This document shows positions 1 to 7,693 of a stretch of 64,000 nucleotides of DNA, piece by piece (within the stretch, counting starts at the first letter, position 1; every line of letters begins with the position of its first letter). Location: positions 558,001 to 622,000 of the forward strand of contig CAVYYF010000005.1 of NCBI GenBank assembly GCA_963772675.1, given 5' to 3'. The notes beneath the pieces are model-generated. The model was not told where the DNA came from and made no database searches. It was given only the letters and a program-made list of their open reading frames with translations. A program made the position numbers and the translations under genes. Source of the DNA: JAKAGZ01 sp963772675 (GTDB lineage Bacteria > Bacteroidota > Ignavibacteria > Ignavibacteriales > Ignavibacteriaceae).

Positions 1-784
1 GATTGTATTCAGGTTGTTCATTTTCATCCTCGATCTCTTCTTCTGGTATTATATTATCGAATGCATCATGCCCACTTTGTGATATCTTTTCTTCCTCAGA
101 ATCTTTAATTACAATAGAACCATCTTCTTTTATAGTGCTTTCCTCGGGGATGTTTTCAGATTGTTCATTTTCTTCTTCGATCTCTTCTTCTTTTGTAATT
201 ATATTATCGAACGCACCATGCTCTTCTTTAGGTGTTTCTTTCTCTTCAGCTACAGAAGTAATCACTTCACTATTAGTACGTTTTTTTGCAGGGGTTTCAG
301 TTGTGGTTCTTATTAGCTCAGCAAAGTCTGTCTCCGGGTCAAGAAAATCTTTAGATGACTCAATAAACTCCTTATCAAGAAAGTCAAAAGTCTTATTCTT
401 ATAAAGATTTTTCAGAATTTGTTCATCTTTTTTTACCAGTATTTTTAATTCACTTAGATTAAACGTATACATTCTGCAATCTGTATCTGCAACAGCAGAT
501 GATTTTCTTTGTGTTTTTCCAATCAGTTCTGTTTCACCGAAAAATGAGTCAGCAGTTTTGTTTATGTAAATATTTGTCCCATCTGGCTCTGTATATTTTA
601 GCTTGACCGTACCCTCTATCAAAAGGTACAAATATTCCGTCAGGTCACCCTTTTGGTAAATTACTGCTCCTTCCTTCTTCCCGATGGCATTTTTCGGGTT
701 GGCAAAAGATTGAAATAATTTGGGGGTTATTCCCTCAAATATAATATTTGATTCTATTCCTGAATCATCTTTGTTCTGAGACAT
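1..784 (-). CDS. cyclic nucleotide-binding (Crp/Fnr-type sensor) domain protein, 3' end cut by window edge
   Basis: Read on the minus strand from an ATG at 784, the frame stays open to base 1, so at least 261 residues are visible and the C-terminus is missing. Residues about 15-130 form a cNMP-binding domain: GAVIYQKGDLTEYLYLLIEG is the usual first strand pair, then FFGETELIGKTQRKSSAVAD, the phosphate-cassette region. It is followed not by a helix-turn-helix but by a long Glu/Lys-rich acidic tail in which a segment of about 50 residues recurs (HGAFDNII... and HDAFDNII..., 150 bases apart). This looks like an effector- or membrane-associated sensor rather than a classical Crp regulator, although a DNA-binding domain beyond the edge cannot be excluded. 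It is divergent from the glycosylase gene, 34 bases away. The family assignment is firm; ligand and role are unknown. Confidence 0.8.
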   Translation of the reverse strand, partial: MSQNKDDSGIESNIIFEGITPKLFQSFANPKNAIGKKEGAVIYQKGDLTEYLYLLIEGTVKLKYTEPDGTNIYINKTADSFFGETELIGKTQRKSSAVADTDCRMYTFNLSELKILVKKDEQILKNLYKNKTFDFLDKEFIESSKDFLDPETDFAELIRTTTETPAKKRTNSEVITSVAEEKETPKEEHGAFDNIITKEEEIEEENEQSENIPEESTIKEDGSIVIKDSEEEKISQSGHDAFDNIIPEEEIEDENEQPEYN

Positions 785-818
785 AAATTTGAAGTATATT
801 ACTATATTCTTTTATTAA

Positions 819-1457
819 ATGTCTATAAGTATAATGAATTCTATGGAAATAGAAAATGGCGTAAATCATATTTATAATAATGATAAGAAGTTAGCGGCAG
901 TTATCGACGCCGTAGGTCAGTGTAATTTAAAGCCGGAAAAAGATTATTATCACGCTTTATTAAGATCAATAGTCGGCCAGCAGTTATCGACTGTAGTTGC
1001 GGATATTATCCAGGAAAGATTTTTCAGCTATTTTAATAATAAGCCGCTTCCAGAAAAAATTATTTCTACTCCTGATCAAAAATTAAGAAATTTAGGATTG
1101 TCCTGGGCAAAAGTTAAATATGTTAAAGATCTTTCACAAAATATTCTTAAAAAAGAAATACATTTTCGTGGATTAAATAGAATGTCGGATGATGAAATAA
1201 TTGCTAAGTTTACAAAGGTAAAGGGAATAGGTATTTGGACTGTTCACATGTTTCTTATTTTTACGTTAGGAAGACTTAATGTTTTGCCCGTTAGTGACCT
1301 TGGGATTAAAAAAGCGGCTAAACTGAATTATAATTTGAGAAAATTACCCAGTGAACAACGGTTGAATAAGTTATCAAAACAGAATGGCTGGGCCCCTTAT
1401 AATTCAATTGCGTGCTGGTATCTCTGGAAAAGTATCGATATGAAAATTGTGGTATAA
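819..1457 (+). CDS. DNA-3-methyladenine glycosylase II-like (AlkA/HhH-GPD) protein
   Basis: Base-excision repair glycosylase that removes alkylated purines such as 3-methyladenine. The 212-residue protein carries the HhH-GPD core: IVGQQLS at residues 51-57, the helix-hairpin-helix KVKGIGIWTVHMFLIF near 133-148, and a candidate catalytic aspartate at 160 in LPVSDLGIKKA. There is no iron-sulfur cysteine cluster, as expected for AlkA/MagIII-type rather than Nth/MutY enzymes, and no AlkA N-terminal domain, so it is the short form. Start choice is uncertain: ATGs at 819, 834 and 843 are in frame and none has a good ribosome binding site. The downstream sigma-factor gene begins 11 bases after the stop, so the two may be co-transcribed. 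Confidence 0.85.
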   Translation: MSISIMNSMEIENGVNHIYNNDKKLAAVIDAVGQCNLKPEKDYYHALLRSIVGQQLSTVVADIIQERFFSYFNNKPLPEKIISTPDQKLRNLGLSWAKVKYVKDLSQNILKKEIHFRGLNRMSDDEIIAKFTKVKGIGIWTVHMFLIFTLGRLNVLPVSDLGIKKAAKLNYNLRKLPSEQRLNKLSKQNGWAPYNSIACWYLWKSIDMKIVV

Positions 1458-1468
1458 CTAAATTGAAA

Positions 1469-2062
1469 ATGAATGAATCTTTAAAAAACGAAAAGCATCC
1501 AATAAACGAATCAGATTTGATAATTAAGGCGCAGGCGGGTGATAGGAAAGCACTGTCAGGGCTTGTCAATAATTACGAAAGGACTGTTTATAATTTCGCT
1601 TTTAAGATTTGCCGTGATCCTGAAAAAGCCGAAAACACCATGCAGGAAACTTTTCTAAGCATGATAAAATCGCTTCACCAGTTTGATGGTAAATCTAAAC
1701 TTTCTACGTGGTTGTACAGGATAGTGATGAATCACTGCCTGATGGAGCTTAGAAAGAAAAAATATAATTCTATTTCTTTAGATGATGAAGAAGCTGAAAT
1801 ACCTGAAGACAAACTAATCCCTGATTGGAGCAATGTTCCATCTGATGTTACTGAAAATGCTGAATTAAAAAGAATACTTGATGAAGCAATAAATAAATTA
1901 CCGATAGATTACAGGGTAGTATTTATTTTAAGAGATGTAAATGGATTATCGACAGAAGAGACAGCCAATATTGCTGATCTTTCAGTCCCTGCGGTAAAAT
2001 CAAGACTACACAGAGCAAGAGCATTTTTGAGAAATGAATTAAGTAAGGTATTAGAAAAATGA
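1469..2062 (+). CDS. RNA polymerase ECF-type sigma-70 family factor
   Basis: Alternative sigma factor of 198 residues with region 2 (TVYNFAFKICRDPEKAENTM, then the SKLSTWLYRIVMNHCLMELR segment) and region 4 (INKLPIDYRVVFILRDVNGL plus the helix-turn-helix around STEETANIADLSVPAVKSRL). Regions 1 and 3 are absent, which defines the ECF class. The frame is open upstream to 1412, but the ATG at 1469 avoids overlapping the glycosylase and starts just before the conserved domain. Its last four bases overlap the start of the zinc-finger anti-sigma gene (ATGA), the standard arrangement for a sigma/anti-sigma pair that is translationally coupled and often autoregulated. The stimulus and regulon cannot be read from the sequence. 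Confidence 0.9.
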   Translation: MNESLKNEKHPINESDLIIKAQAGDRKALSGLVNNYERTVYNFAFKICRDPEKAENTMQETFLSMIKSLHQFDGKSKLSTWLYRIVMNHCLMELRKKKYNSISLDDEEAEIPEDKLIPDWSNVPSDVTENAELKRILDEAINKLPIDYRVVFILRDVNGLSTEETANIADLSVPAVKSRLHRARAFLRNELSKVLEK

Positions 2063-2295
2063 ATATCGAAAAAATTACCTGCAAAGATGTGATGAATCAC
2101 ATTTGTGAAAGTCTTGGGGAGGATCTTGAATCACAAAAATGTGTAGATATAAAAAAACATCTTTCCGAATGTCCGAACTGTCAGAATTATTTTTCCTCGG
2201 TAGGAAAAACTATTGAATTCTATAAAAAATATGATCTGGATGTTTCAGAAGATTGCCATAAAAGATTAATGGAAAAACTTGGACTTGATGATTAA
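2059..2295 (+). CDS. zinc-finger (zf-HC2) anti-sigma factor
   Basis: Small 78-residue soluble protein whose ATGA start overlaps the stop of the ECF sigma gene. It contains the zinc-binding anti-sigma signature in the form C(x)n-HLSECPNC at residues about 30-47: one His and two closely spaced Cys, with an upstream Cys available as fourth ligand. No transmembrane segment follows, so it is a cytoplasmic ZAS-type anti-sigma factor, in contrast to the more common membrane-anchored forms in Bacteroidota. Expected role: bind and silence the upstream sigma factor until a thiol/zinc-perturbing or other cytoplasmic signal arrives. The pairing is inferred from overlap and motif. Confidence 0.8.
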   Translation: MNIEKITCKDVMNHICESLGEDLESQKCVDIKKHLSECPNCQNYFSSVGKTIEFYKKYDLDVSEDCHKRLMEKLGLDD

Positions 2296-2411
2296 TGATA
2301 TTAAAAGGGCTAAATTGGTTAATAAACAAACTAAAATTATAAAATAAAACATTAAACTCTGAAACTTATTCCGCTATATGTTTGTCTAATACTGAAATAA
2401 GGAAAAGGGAT

Positions 2412-2798
2412 ATGAAAAAATTTAAGATTTTAATTACTTTGATGATTTTTTTCACTGTTGCTGCTTTTGCAGCAAACGTTGATTCAACTGCAAAAAATAT
2501 TTCAGTCAATGATTTTAAGAAAGAAATAAAAACCAATAAATCGATAGTGATTCTTGATGTCAGAATGCAGGATGAGCTTTCAGGTCCATTAGGAAAGATA
2601 GATGGAGCAATCAACATACCTTTGCAGGAACTCGAGAAACGGATTGGTGAGCTTAATAAATATAAAAATAAAGAATTATATGTCATCAGCCGATCAGGTA
2701 TTCCTTCAAAACTTGCTGCTGAAATTTTAAGAAACCACGGGTTTACGGCTGTTAATGTTCTTGGTGGAATGATGGCTTATAGGCAGAGTGGGAAATAA
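2412..2798 (+). CDS. exported rhodanese-like domain protein, catalytic cysteine replaced
   Basis: 128-residue protein with an N-terminal signal peptide (MKKFKILITLMIFFTVAAFA) followed by one rhodanese domain: VILDVRMQDELSGPLGKIDG, then the active-site loop region and the closing GFTAVNVLGGMMAY. In active rhodaneses the loop begins with Cys (CxSGxRS); here it reads VISRSGIPSKLAAEIL, so Cys is Ser and the protein should not transfer sulfur by the usual mechanism. The ATG at 2412 is preferred over an in-frame TTG at 2382 because AAGGAAAAGGG lies at the right distance and the signal peptide then begins properly. It follows the sigma/anti-sigma pair after a gap of 116 bases and is closed by a terminator. 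Probably a periplasmic binding or structural domain; function unknown. Confidence 0.85.
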   Translation: MKKFKILITLMIFFTVAAFAANVDSTAKNISVNDFKKEIKTNKSIVILDVRMQDELSGPLGKIDGAINIPLQELEKRIGELNKYKNKELYVISRSGIPSKLAAEILRNHGFTAVNVLGGMMAYRQSGK

Positions 2799-2822
2799 AA
2801 ATTAATTTAGAAAGTAAATAAT

Positions 2823-2852
2823 AAAGCCTGGGCTAAACACTCAGGCTTTTTT
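2823..2852 (+). terminator. Rho-independent terminator after the rhodanese-like gene
   Basis: AAAGCCTG pairs with CAGGCTTT, extended by one further pair past a mismatch, around a short loop, and is followed by an uninterrupted T run on the plus strand. It separates the plus-strand genes from the convergent minus-strand NTF2-fold gene; the A-rich left arm lets it act on minus transcripts as well. Confidence 0.8.
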
Positions 2853-2856
2853 GTTT

Positions 2857-3366
2857 TTAATCTTTAGGAGCAGGTGTCGTATTTCCTCCGTCCAGCACAA
2901 ACTTCCATTTGTCGTTTGGTTGCTTTTTCCAGATGGTCACATAGTTGCCGTAAACATTTTCTTCTTTGCCTTCCTTATTTCTAACTGTATAAATCCAGTT
3001 TCCATAAGTGTAACCAAGACTACCATCTTTTGAAACTTCTGCCTTTAACGGGGACCATTTCAGATTTAAAACATTACCTTCTTTCCCCTTGTATAAATCA
3101 ACTATTGCGTCTCTGCCTATTACCGGGTAGGCATCTTGTCGCAGCAGTGTAGAATTATCATCTGCAAAATCAATGAAAGCCTGTCCCCATCCTCTCGCCT
3201 GAGTAGCATTATAAAAGTCTGATTCAGTTTTTATTAATTCAGATTTCCATTGTTCAACCATATCATTTTGATCCTTGTCGACGTTGTTCTGTGGATAGGA
3301 ATTTAGTGTAAAAATACCAATTGTCATTATAATAACTGTTCTTAAAGCTTTTACTATGTTCTTCAT
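2857..3366 (-). CDS. exported NTF2-like (SnoaL/DUF4440-type) protein
   Basis: 169 residues with a signal peptide (RTVIIMTIGIFTLNSYPQNN) and an NTF2-fold domain of the DUF4440/SnoaL type: the helix around SELIKTESDFYNATQARGWG, the middle motif YPVIGRDAIVDLYKGKE, and the terminal beta-sheet strands (GYTYGNWIYTV, NVYGNYVTIWKKQPNDKWKF). Such domains bind small ligands or act as loosely defined hydrolases/isomerases; no specific activity can be assigned. The start codon lies two bases past the stop of the large BNR gene, so the two are in one operon, with this gene second. Export suggests it works in the periplasm or outside, as the BNR protein does. Confidence 0.75.
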   Translation of the reverse strand: MKNIVKALRTVIIMTIGIFTLNSYPQNNVDKDQNDMVEQWKSELIKTESDFYNATQARGWGQAFIDFADDNSTLLRQDAYPVIGRDAIVDLYKGKEGNVLNLKWSPLKAEVSKDGSLGYTYGNWIYTVRNKEGKEENVYGNYVTIWKKQPNDKWKFVLDGGNTTPAPKD

Positions 3367-3368
3367 AT

Positions 3369-6332
3369 TTAGTCCCTATCAAAATTAATCGGAAAATTTT
3401 TATCAATGCCCTGATCTTCAGAACCTCTTTCACTTTTTTTAGGCTCTTTTATTTCAAATGACTCTGATTTTTTGGTCCCGTTTATTTCAACCTCCAAAGT
3501 ATATTTTCCCGGATGCAGATAAGTTTTCTTTGTATCTGTTTCCTTAAACTGATCGTCAAGACCTTTTGATTTTTCTTTTACAAATGATTTATATTCTTCA
3601 ACTTTATTTGAATCAATAGAAAGATCATAATTGACAAAATTTAATCCGTGTGAAGAAGTATCAGAAAATTCTTTAACTACCATATTATTTTCGGTTTTTA
3701 TTTCGATATTTGCAACACCTTTTTTACCTGAGAAATAAACAATGCGCATTGAAGGTTCATTCGGTTCGCCCCAGGTGTAGAATTTTTTGCCCCAGGAATT
3801 TCTATAAGTTTTTCCTTTTAGAGGGAATAAATGCAAATTCTCGGCGAGAAGGCTGTCTGTTAATTGTTCAGCATAATTTACATCCCCGATATAAATTGAT
3901 CTTCCGTGAGTTCCTAAGACTATGTCTTTATCTCTTGGCTGAATTACGAGATCATGCACAGGAACATCAGGCATCCCTTTATACATTCCCATAAATGTTT
4001 TACCTTCGTCGAGCGAAACGTAAAGTCCGTGATCTGTTCCTACATAAATAATGTTGGAATTATGTGGATCTTCCTTTACAACATTAACCGGTTCGGCAGG
4101 AAGATCATTTCCGATCTTTTCCCATGTTGCACCGTAGTTGGTAGATTTATAAACATAGGAATTAAAATCATCCCAGCGATATCCATTTAATGAAACATAG
4201 ACAGTTCCGGTATCTTTGAATGAAGCAGAGACTCTGCTCACATAAAGATTCTGAGGTAAACTGGTGGAAATATTTTTCCACATTCCTCCTCCATCCATTG
4301 TTACATGAATTACTCCGTCGTCGCTTCCGGTGTAAATCAAACCAAATTTTAAAGGTGATTCATCTATTGTTGTTAGTGTACCGTAAGGCACGTCGCCTTT
4401 CTTAGGACCCTTTGTAAGATCGCCTGAAATTGCTTCGTAGGTTCTTCCCTGGTCTAGTGAACGAAATAGTTTGTTTGCACCTATGTAAAATATATCATGA
4501 TTGTGAGAGGATAATTTTATTGGGGTTTGCCAGTTAAACCTTAAAGCACTTTCTCCCAATCTACGTTTAGGGGTAACCGATTCTGTTTTATCGGTATTTT
4601 TATTTACCCGGTAATAAAAGCCGAACTGAAAACCTGTATAAACAGTAGTGTTGTCTGTCGTATCTACCTGTACCTGCATTCCGTCTCCCCCCATAATGGA
4701 TTTAAAAGGATATTGTCCGGAAGCATACCATTCATAATTCGGTGTGTAGGTGCTCGGACCTGTCCAGACACCGTTGTCCTGAAGACCACCATAAACATTG
4801 TATGGAGAATCCATATCAACTGCGACTGAATAAAATTGTCCTACGGCAGGCGTGTTTGCTTTAAAGTAAGTTTTTCCATTGTCGTAGGTTATATTTAAAC
4901 CTCCGTCATTCCCGATTATCAGGTGTCCTTCTTTTTTAGGGTCAACCCAGATGGTATGATAATCACCGTGCATGTTATCGGCATCAATTGAGCTAAATGT
5001 TTTACCTCCGTCCGTTGATTTTAAAATCGGAACACCGCCAATGTAAATTTCTTTATCATTTTCAGGATCAACACGGATTAGGCCGAAATAATAACCATAT
5101 GTATAAAACAGGTCGTCTATATAATCCTTATTTGTTTTATTCCAGGTTTTTCCTCCGTCATCAGATCGATAAACTTCTGCTCCGATAACTGGAGTATTAT
5201 AAAGATCTTCGTTAGCATCAGAGATATAATTAACCAGTGCTATGGGTTTTATTTTATTGTCTTTAACCATTTGCTTAATTTTTTCAGCACTGTATTCCAT
5301 GGGGAAATCATTATCATCCAAAAATTTGTTAATGTCCTCATCTTTCAATTTTAGAAAATTTCCTTTGGAAATTGTCTTAAGCATTTCTTTTGTAATTGTC
5401 GGTTTTTCCTTTTTCTTTTCCTCCGGTCTGTGGAACTGATTATCAACTATGGCGTAGATTATTTGTGAGTTTTGGGGATAGACTGCTAAGCCAATTCTTC
5501 CTACACCTTTACCAGTTGGGAAGCCACTTTCTTTAGTAGAAATTAATTTCCAGGTATCGCCCGCATTTTCACTTTTATAAATTCCTGATGTCTTTCCTGA
5601 TCCTACAAAGTTCCATGCTCTTCGTACTCTATGCCAGGCAGCGGCATATAAAATTTTATGATTATTCGGGTCTATTGACAGATCGATTGCTCCTGTGTTT
5701 TCGTCAATATATAAAGTCTTTTTCCAGGTTTTGCCCCCATCTGTAGTCTTGAACACCCCTCTTTCAGGGTTCGGGGAATACAGATGGCCTATGGCTGCAA
5801 CCCAGACAGTATTTGGGTTGTCCCGATCAATAACTATTTTGCCGATGTGTTGAGTCTCTCCAAGTCCGACATAATTCCATGTTATTCCTTTGTCAGTACT
5901 TTTATAAATTCCTGTTCCTGCATAAGAGGATCTGCTTGAATTGTTTTCGCCTGTTCCTACCCAAATTGTTTCACCATGTTTCCAGTCAACCGCTATATCT
6001 CCTATTGTCATTGATGTTTCATGATCAAAAAGGGGAGTGAACGAGATCCCATTGTTTTCTGTTTTCCATAATCCGCCGCTTGCATACGCAACATAAAAGA
6101 CGGTCGGGTTATCCGGATTCACATCTATGTCTGTAACTCTTCCGCTCATAATTGTCGGACCTACCGAACGGAGCTTTACATTTTTTAATAGAGAATTATC
6201 TCTGAGCTTTTCCCTTTGCTTAAATGCTTCAAATCTTTTCTCGAATAATGTAGATGGATAAGGATTTGTCTGAGGGAATGAGATATTAGACACAAACACA
6301 AAAACTAAAACGGAAATAAGTAAGAGTTTCAT
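3369..6332 (-). CDS. large secreted BNR/Asp-box beta-propeller protein (sortilin-like repeats), paralogue 1
   Basis: 987 residues with a signal peptide (LLISVLVFVFVSNISFP) and around ten Asp-box hairpins of the S-x-D-x-G-x-T-W type, for example YKSTDKGITW, FKTTDGGKTW and YRSDDGGKTW. These form beta-propeller blades as in sortilin/VPS10 and sialidase-like proteins. Annotation pipelines usually call the family glycosyl hydrolase, but no sialidase catalytic residues are evident. Between the early and middle repeats sits a charged insertion of roughly 100 residues (from about HRPEEKKKEKPTITKEMLK) absent from the second paralogue at 21.8-25.0 kb. After the repeats come a predicted beta-sandwich region and a Lys/Glu-rich tail. 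No T9SS sorting domain is visible. Likely an envelope or extracellular binding protein; substrate unknown. Confidence 0.85.
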   Translation of the reverse strand: MKLLLISVLVFVFVSNISFPQTNPYPSTLFEKRFEAFKQREKLRDNSLLKNVKLRSVGPTIMSGRVTDIDVNPDNPTVFYVAYASGGLWKTENNGISFTPLFDHETSMTIGDIAVDWKHGETIWVGTGENNSSRSSYAGTGIYKSTDKGITWNYVGLGETQHIGKIVIDRDNPNTVWVAAIGHLYSPNPERGVFKTTDGGKTWKKTLYIDENTGAIDLSIDPNNHKILYAAAWHRVRRAWNFVGSGKTSGIYKSENAGDTWKLISTKESGFPTGKGVGRIGLAVYPQNSQIIYAIVDNQFHRPEEKKKEKPTITKEMLKTISKGNFLKLKDEDINKFLDDNDFPMEYSAEKIKQMVKDNKIKPIALVNYISDANEDLYNTPVIGAEVYRSDDGGKTWNKTNKDYIDDLFYTYGYYFGLIRVDPENDKEIYIGGVPILKSTDGGKTFSSIDADNMHGDYHTIWVDPKKEGHLIIGNDGGLNITYDNGKTYFKANTPAVGQFYSVAVDMDSPYNVYGGLQDNGVWTGPSTYTPNYEWYASGQYPFKSIMGGDGMQVQVDTTDNTTVYTGFQFGFYYRVNKNTDKTESVTPKRRLGESALRFNWQTPIKLSSHNHDIFYIGANKLFRSLDQGRTYEAISGDLTKGPKKGDVPYGTLTTIDESPLKFGLIYTGSDDGVIHVTMDGGGMWKNISTSLPQNLYVSRVSASFKDTGTVYVSLNGYRWDDFNSYVYKSTNYGATWEKIGNDLPAEPVNVVKEDPHNSNIIYVGTDHGLYVSLDEGKTFMGMYKGMPDVPVHDLVIQPRDKDIVLGTHGRSIYIGDVNYAEQLTDSLLAENLHLFPLKGKTYRNSWGKKFYTWGEPNEPSMRIVYFSGKKGVANIEIKTENNMVVKEFSDTSSHGLNFVNYDLSIDSNKVEEYKSFVKEKSKGLDDQFKETDTKKTYLHPGKYTLEVEINGTKKSESFEIKEPKKSERGSEDQGIDKNFPINFDRD

Positions 6333-6366
6333 AATTTTACCTATGTAGTTAATTTTCTACTAACTC

Positions 6367-7032
6367 TTAAATCTGGCTTGATTCATAAATGCTAATTTTA
6401 TTATTTGAAGTTTTTTTAGCTGTTGCCAGCATTGCCTTCGCAACAGTTTTAGCCAAAATGGGTTTATATTCTTTTAACCTTCCAATGCTTAAAAATGAAA
6501 ATAAATTTGAAATAAGTATTCCGATTTTTTCACCCGCCCGTTTTTCTTTTCTTTCTCCCACTAAGAAAGAGGATCGGAAGATTGACGCTTTTTCAAAACC
6601 CAGCTTAATAATTTCCTGTTCAATTTCTCCTTTTAGTTTGGGATAGAATGATTTGGAATTAATGTTTGCTCCGATTGAAGAGACTAACAAATAATGATTT
6701 ACATTGTTAGCTTCGCATAATTTCCCAATGATGTATGGATAGTCAAAATCAACTTTTCTGAAAGCTGCTTGTGAGCCGGCTTTTTTGATTGTAGTCCCGA
6801 GGCAGCAAAAGATCGTCACGCCTTTGAATAATTCTGAATAGGAGGAGAGATTATTAAAATCAATAATATGTTCTGTCAGTTTTGGGTCGTTTATATTCAG
6901 TGGTTTTCTGACAAAGATTTTCACTTTTTCATAATAATTATCTTTAAGTAATTCCCGCAGAAGATGGTTGCCAACGAGCCCTGAAGCTCCAAATAGTAAA
7001 GCTGTTTTAATATGAGGTTCAGGTATATTCAT
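6367..7032 (-). CDS. NAD(P)-binding Rossmann protein, TIP30/HTATIP2-like atypical SDR
   Basis: 221 residues. The N-terminal Rossmann motif ALLFGASGLVGNHLLRELL binds the dinucleotide; the central part (GVTIFCCLGTTIKKAGSQAA, FDYPYIIGKLCEANNVNHYL, LVSSIGANINSKSFYPKLKG) matches the TIP30/NmrA-like atypical short-chain dehydrogenases, including the S...YxxxK-type arrangement (Ser in SSIGA, Tyr/Lys in SFYPKLKGE). The family is widespread in Bacteroidota as a stand-alone oxidoreductase of unknown substrate. It begins 4 bases after the stop of the upstream NTPase gene on the same strand, which suggests co-transcription, and the BNR gene starts 34 bases further downstream. Confidence 0.8.
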   Translation of the reverse strand: MNIPEPHIKTALLFGASGLVGNHLLRELLKDNYYEKVKIFVRKPLNINDPKLTEHIIDFNNLSSYSELFKGVTIFCCLGTTIKKAGSQAAFRKVDFDYPYIIGKLCEANNVNHYLLVSSIGANINSKSFYPKLKGEIEQEIIKLGFEKASIFRSSFLVGERKEKRAGEKIGILISNLFSFLSIGRLKEYKPILAKTVAKAMLATAKKTSNNKISIYESSQI

Positions 7033-7035
7033 AAA

Positions 7036-7572
7036 TTATGAGAAAAGATTTTGGTGAAGGAGGGGGATTAAAGCAGTTATCAATCCAGGTACATATAATT
7101 CCGACCTGCTCATAACGCCTTTTGTAAAGTAGCCAATAGCTCCGAGCTTTTGTTTGGTGTTTGATTTATTCTGAATTTCATCCATAATGTCGCCGAGCTC
7201 TTTTCCGTTCAATAATTCATCGACAATTACTTTTGGGAGCTCAAAATGTGCGGATGTACCGAATCCGATTTTTCCTTCTCTGTCGGCAATACACATGCAG
7301 CCGAATGCAAACCATTTTGAATATAGTTGAATTATTCCTCCTTCAATTCCGACAAAATAATCAGCATCCAAATTTTCGATTTTGTTTTTCTCAATCAATT
7401 CGAATGCCCGGTTTTTTGCACCGTCAAAAGTTTCTTCATTAACAGGTTGGTCCGAAACCTTGCTGTCAACATTAATTCCGATTACTTCTACATTACCAAA
7501 ATATTTTTTGAATGCATTTTCTACTGAACTTATCTTTACAGGATTTTTTGAGCCTACAAGTATTTTTGTCAT
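7036..7572 (-). CDS. yjjX: inosine/xanthosine triphosphatase (YjjX family NTPase)
   Basis: 178 residues, the normal family length. House-cleaning hydrolase that removes non-canonical purine nucleoside triphosphates (ITP, XTP) from the pool. The start ILVGSKNPVKISSVENAF is the family hallmark nucleotide-binding strand-loop-helix; ADYFVGIEGGI and IGYFTKGVMSRSE are the other conserved blocks, and VSDQPVNEETFDGAKNRA holds the acidic and Lys/Arg residues near the active site. The ATG at 7572 is the only sensible start. First gene of a probable two-gene unit with the Rossmann protein. I am sure of the family; activity on ITP/XTP is by homology. Confidence 0.85.
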   Translation of the reverse strand: MTKILVGSKNPVKISSVENAFKKYFGNVEVIGINVDSKVSDQPVNEETFDGAKNRAFELIEKNKIENLDADYFVGIEGGIIQLYSKWFAFGCMCIADREGKIGFGTSAHFELPKVIVDELLNGKELGDIMDEIQNKSNTKQKLGAIGYFTKGVMSRSELYVPGLITALIPLLHQNLFS

Positions 7573-7644
7573 GGTTAAGTTGTTATTAAAACTTTTTGTT
7601 ATTGGTTAGTATATAAAAATAAGTAATTTGTCCTGAAAGGTGAA

Positions 7645-7690
7645 AGGGATAAAGATAAATGAAGCAGAAATCAAAAGCTTCTGCTTCATT
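7645..7690 (-). terminator. Rho-independent terminator closing the pyruvate dehydrogenase operon
   Basis: A perfect 12-bp stem, AATGAAGCAGAA with TTCTGCTTCATT around a 9-base loop (7658-7690), begins just after the lpd stop; on the minus strand it is followed by a T-rich stretch (TTATCTTTAT). No other hairpin of this quality occurs between lpd and the next gene. Confidence 0.8.
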
Positions 7691-7693
7691 AAA

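Noticed and set aside
3..404. Plus-strand Ser-rich open frame at the left edge
   Set aside because: It is the antisense of the Glu-rich tail of the cNMP-binding protein; the minus strand gives a recognisable domain and the plus strand does not.
2377..2384. TATGTTTG, an exact match to the TAnnTTTG -7 promoter box, upstream of the rhodanese gene
   Set aside because: No TTTG or TTG lies at the right distance upstream, so I do not list it as a promoter.
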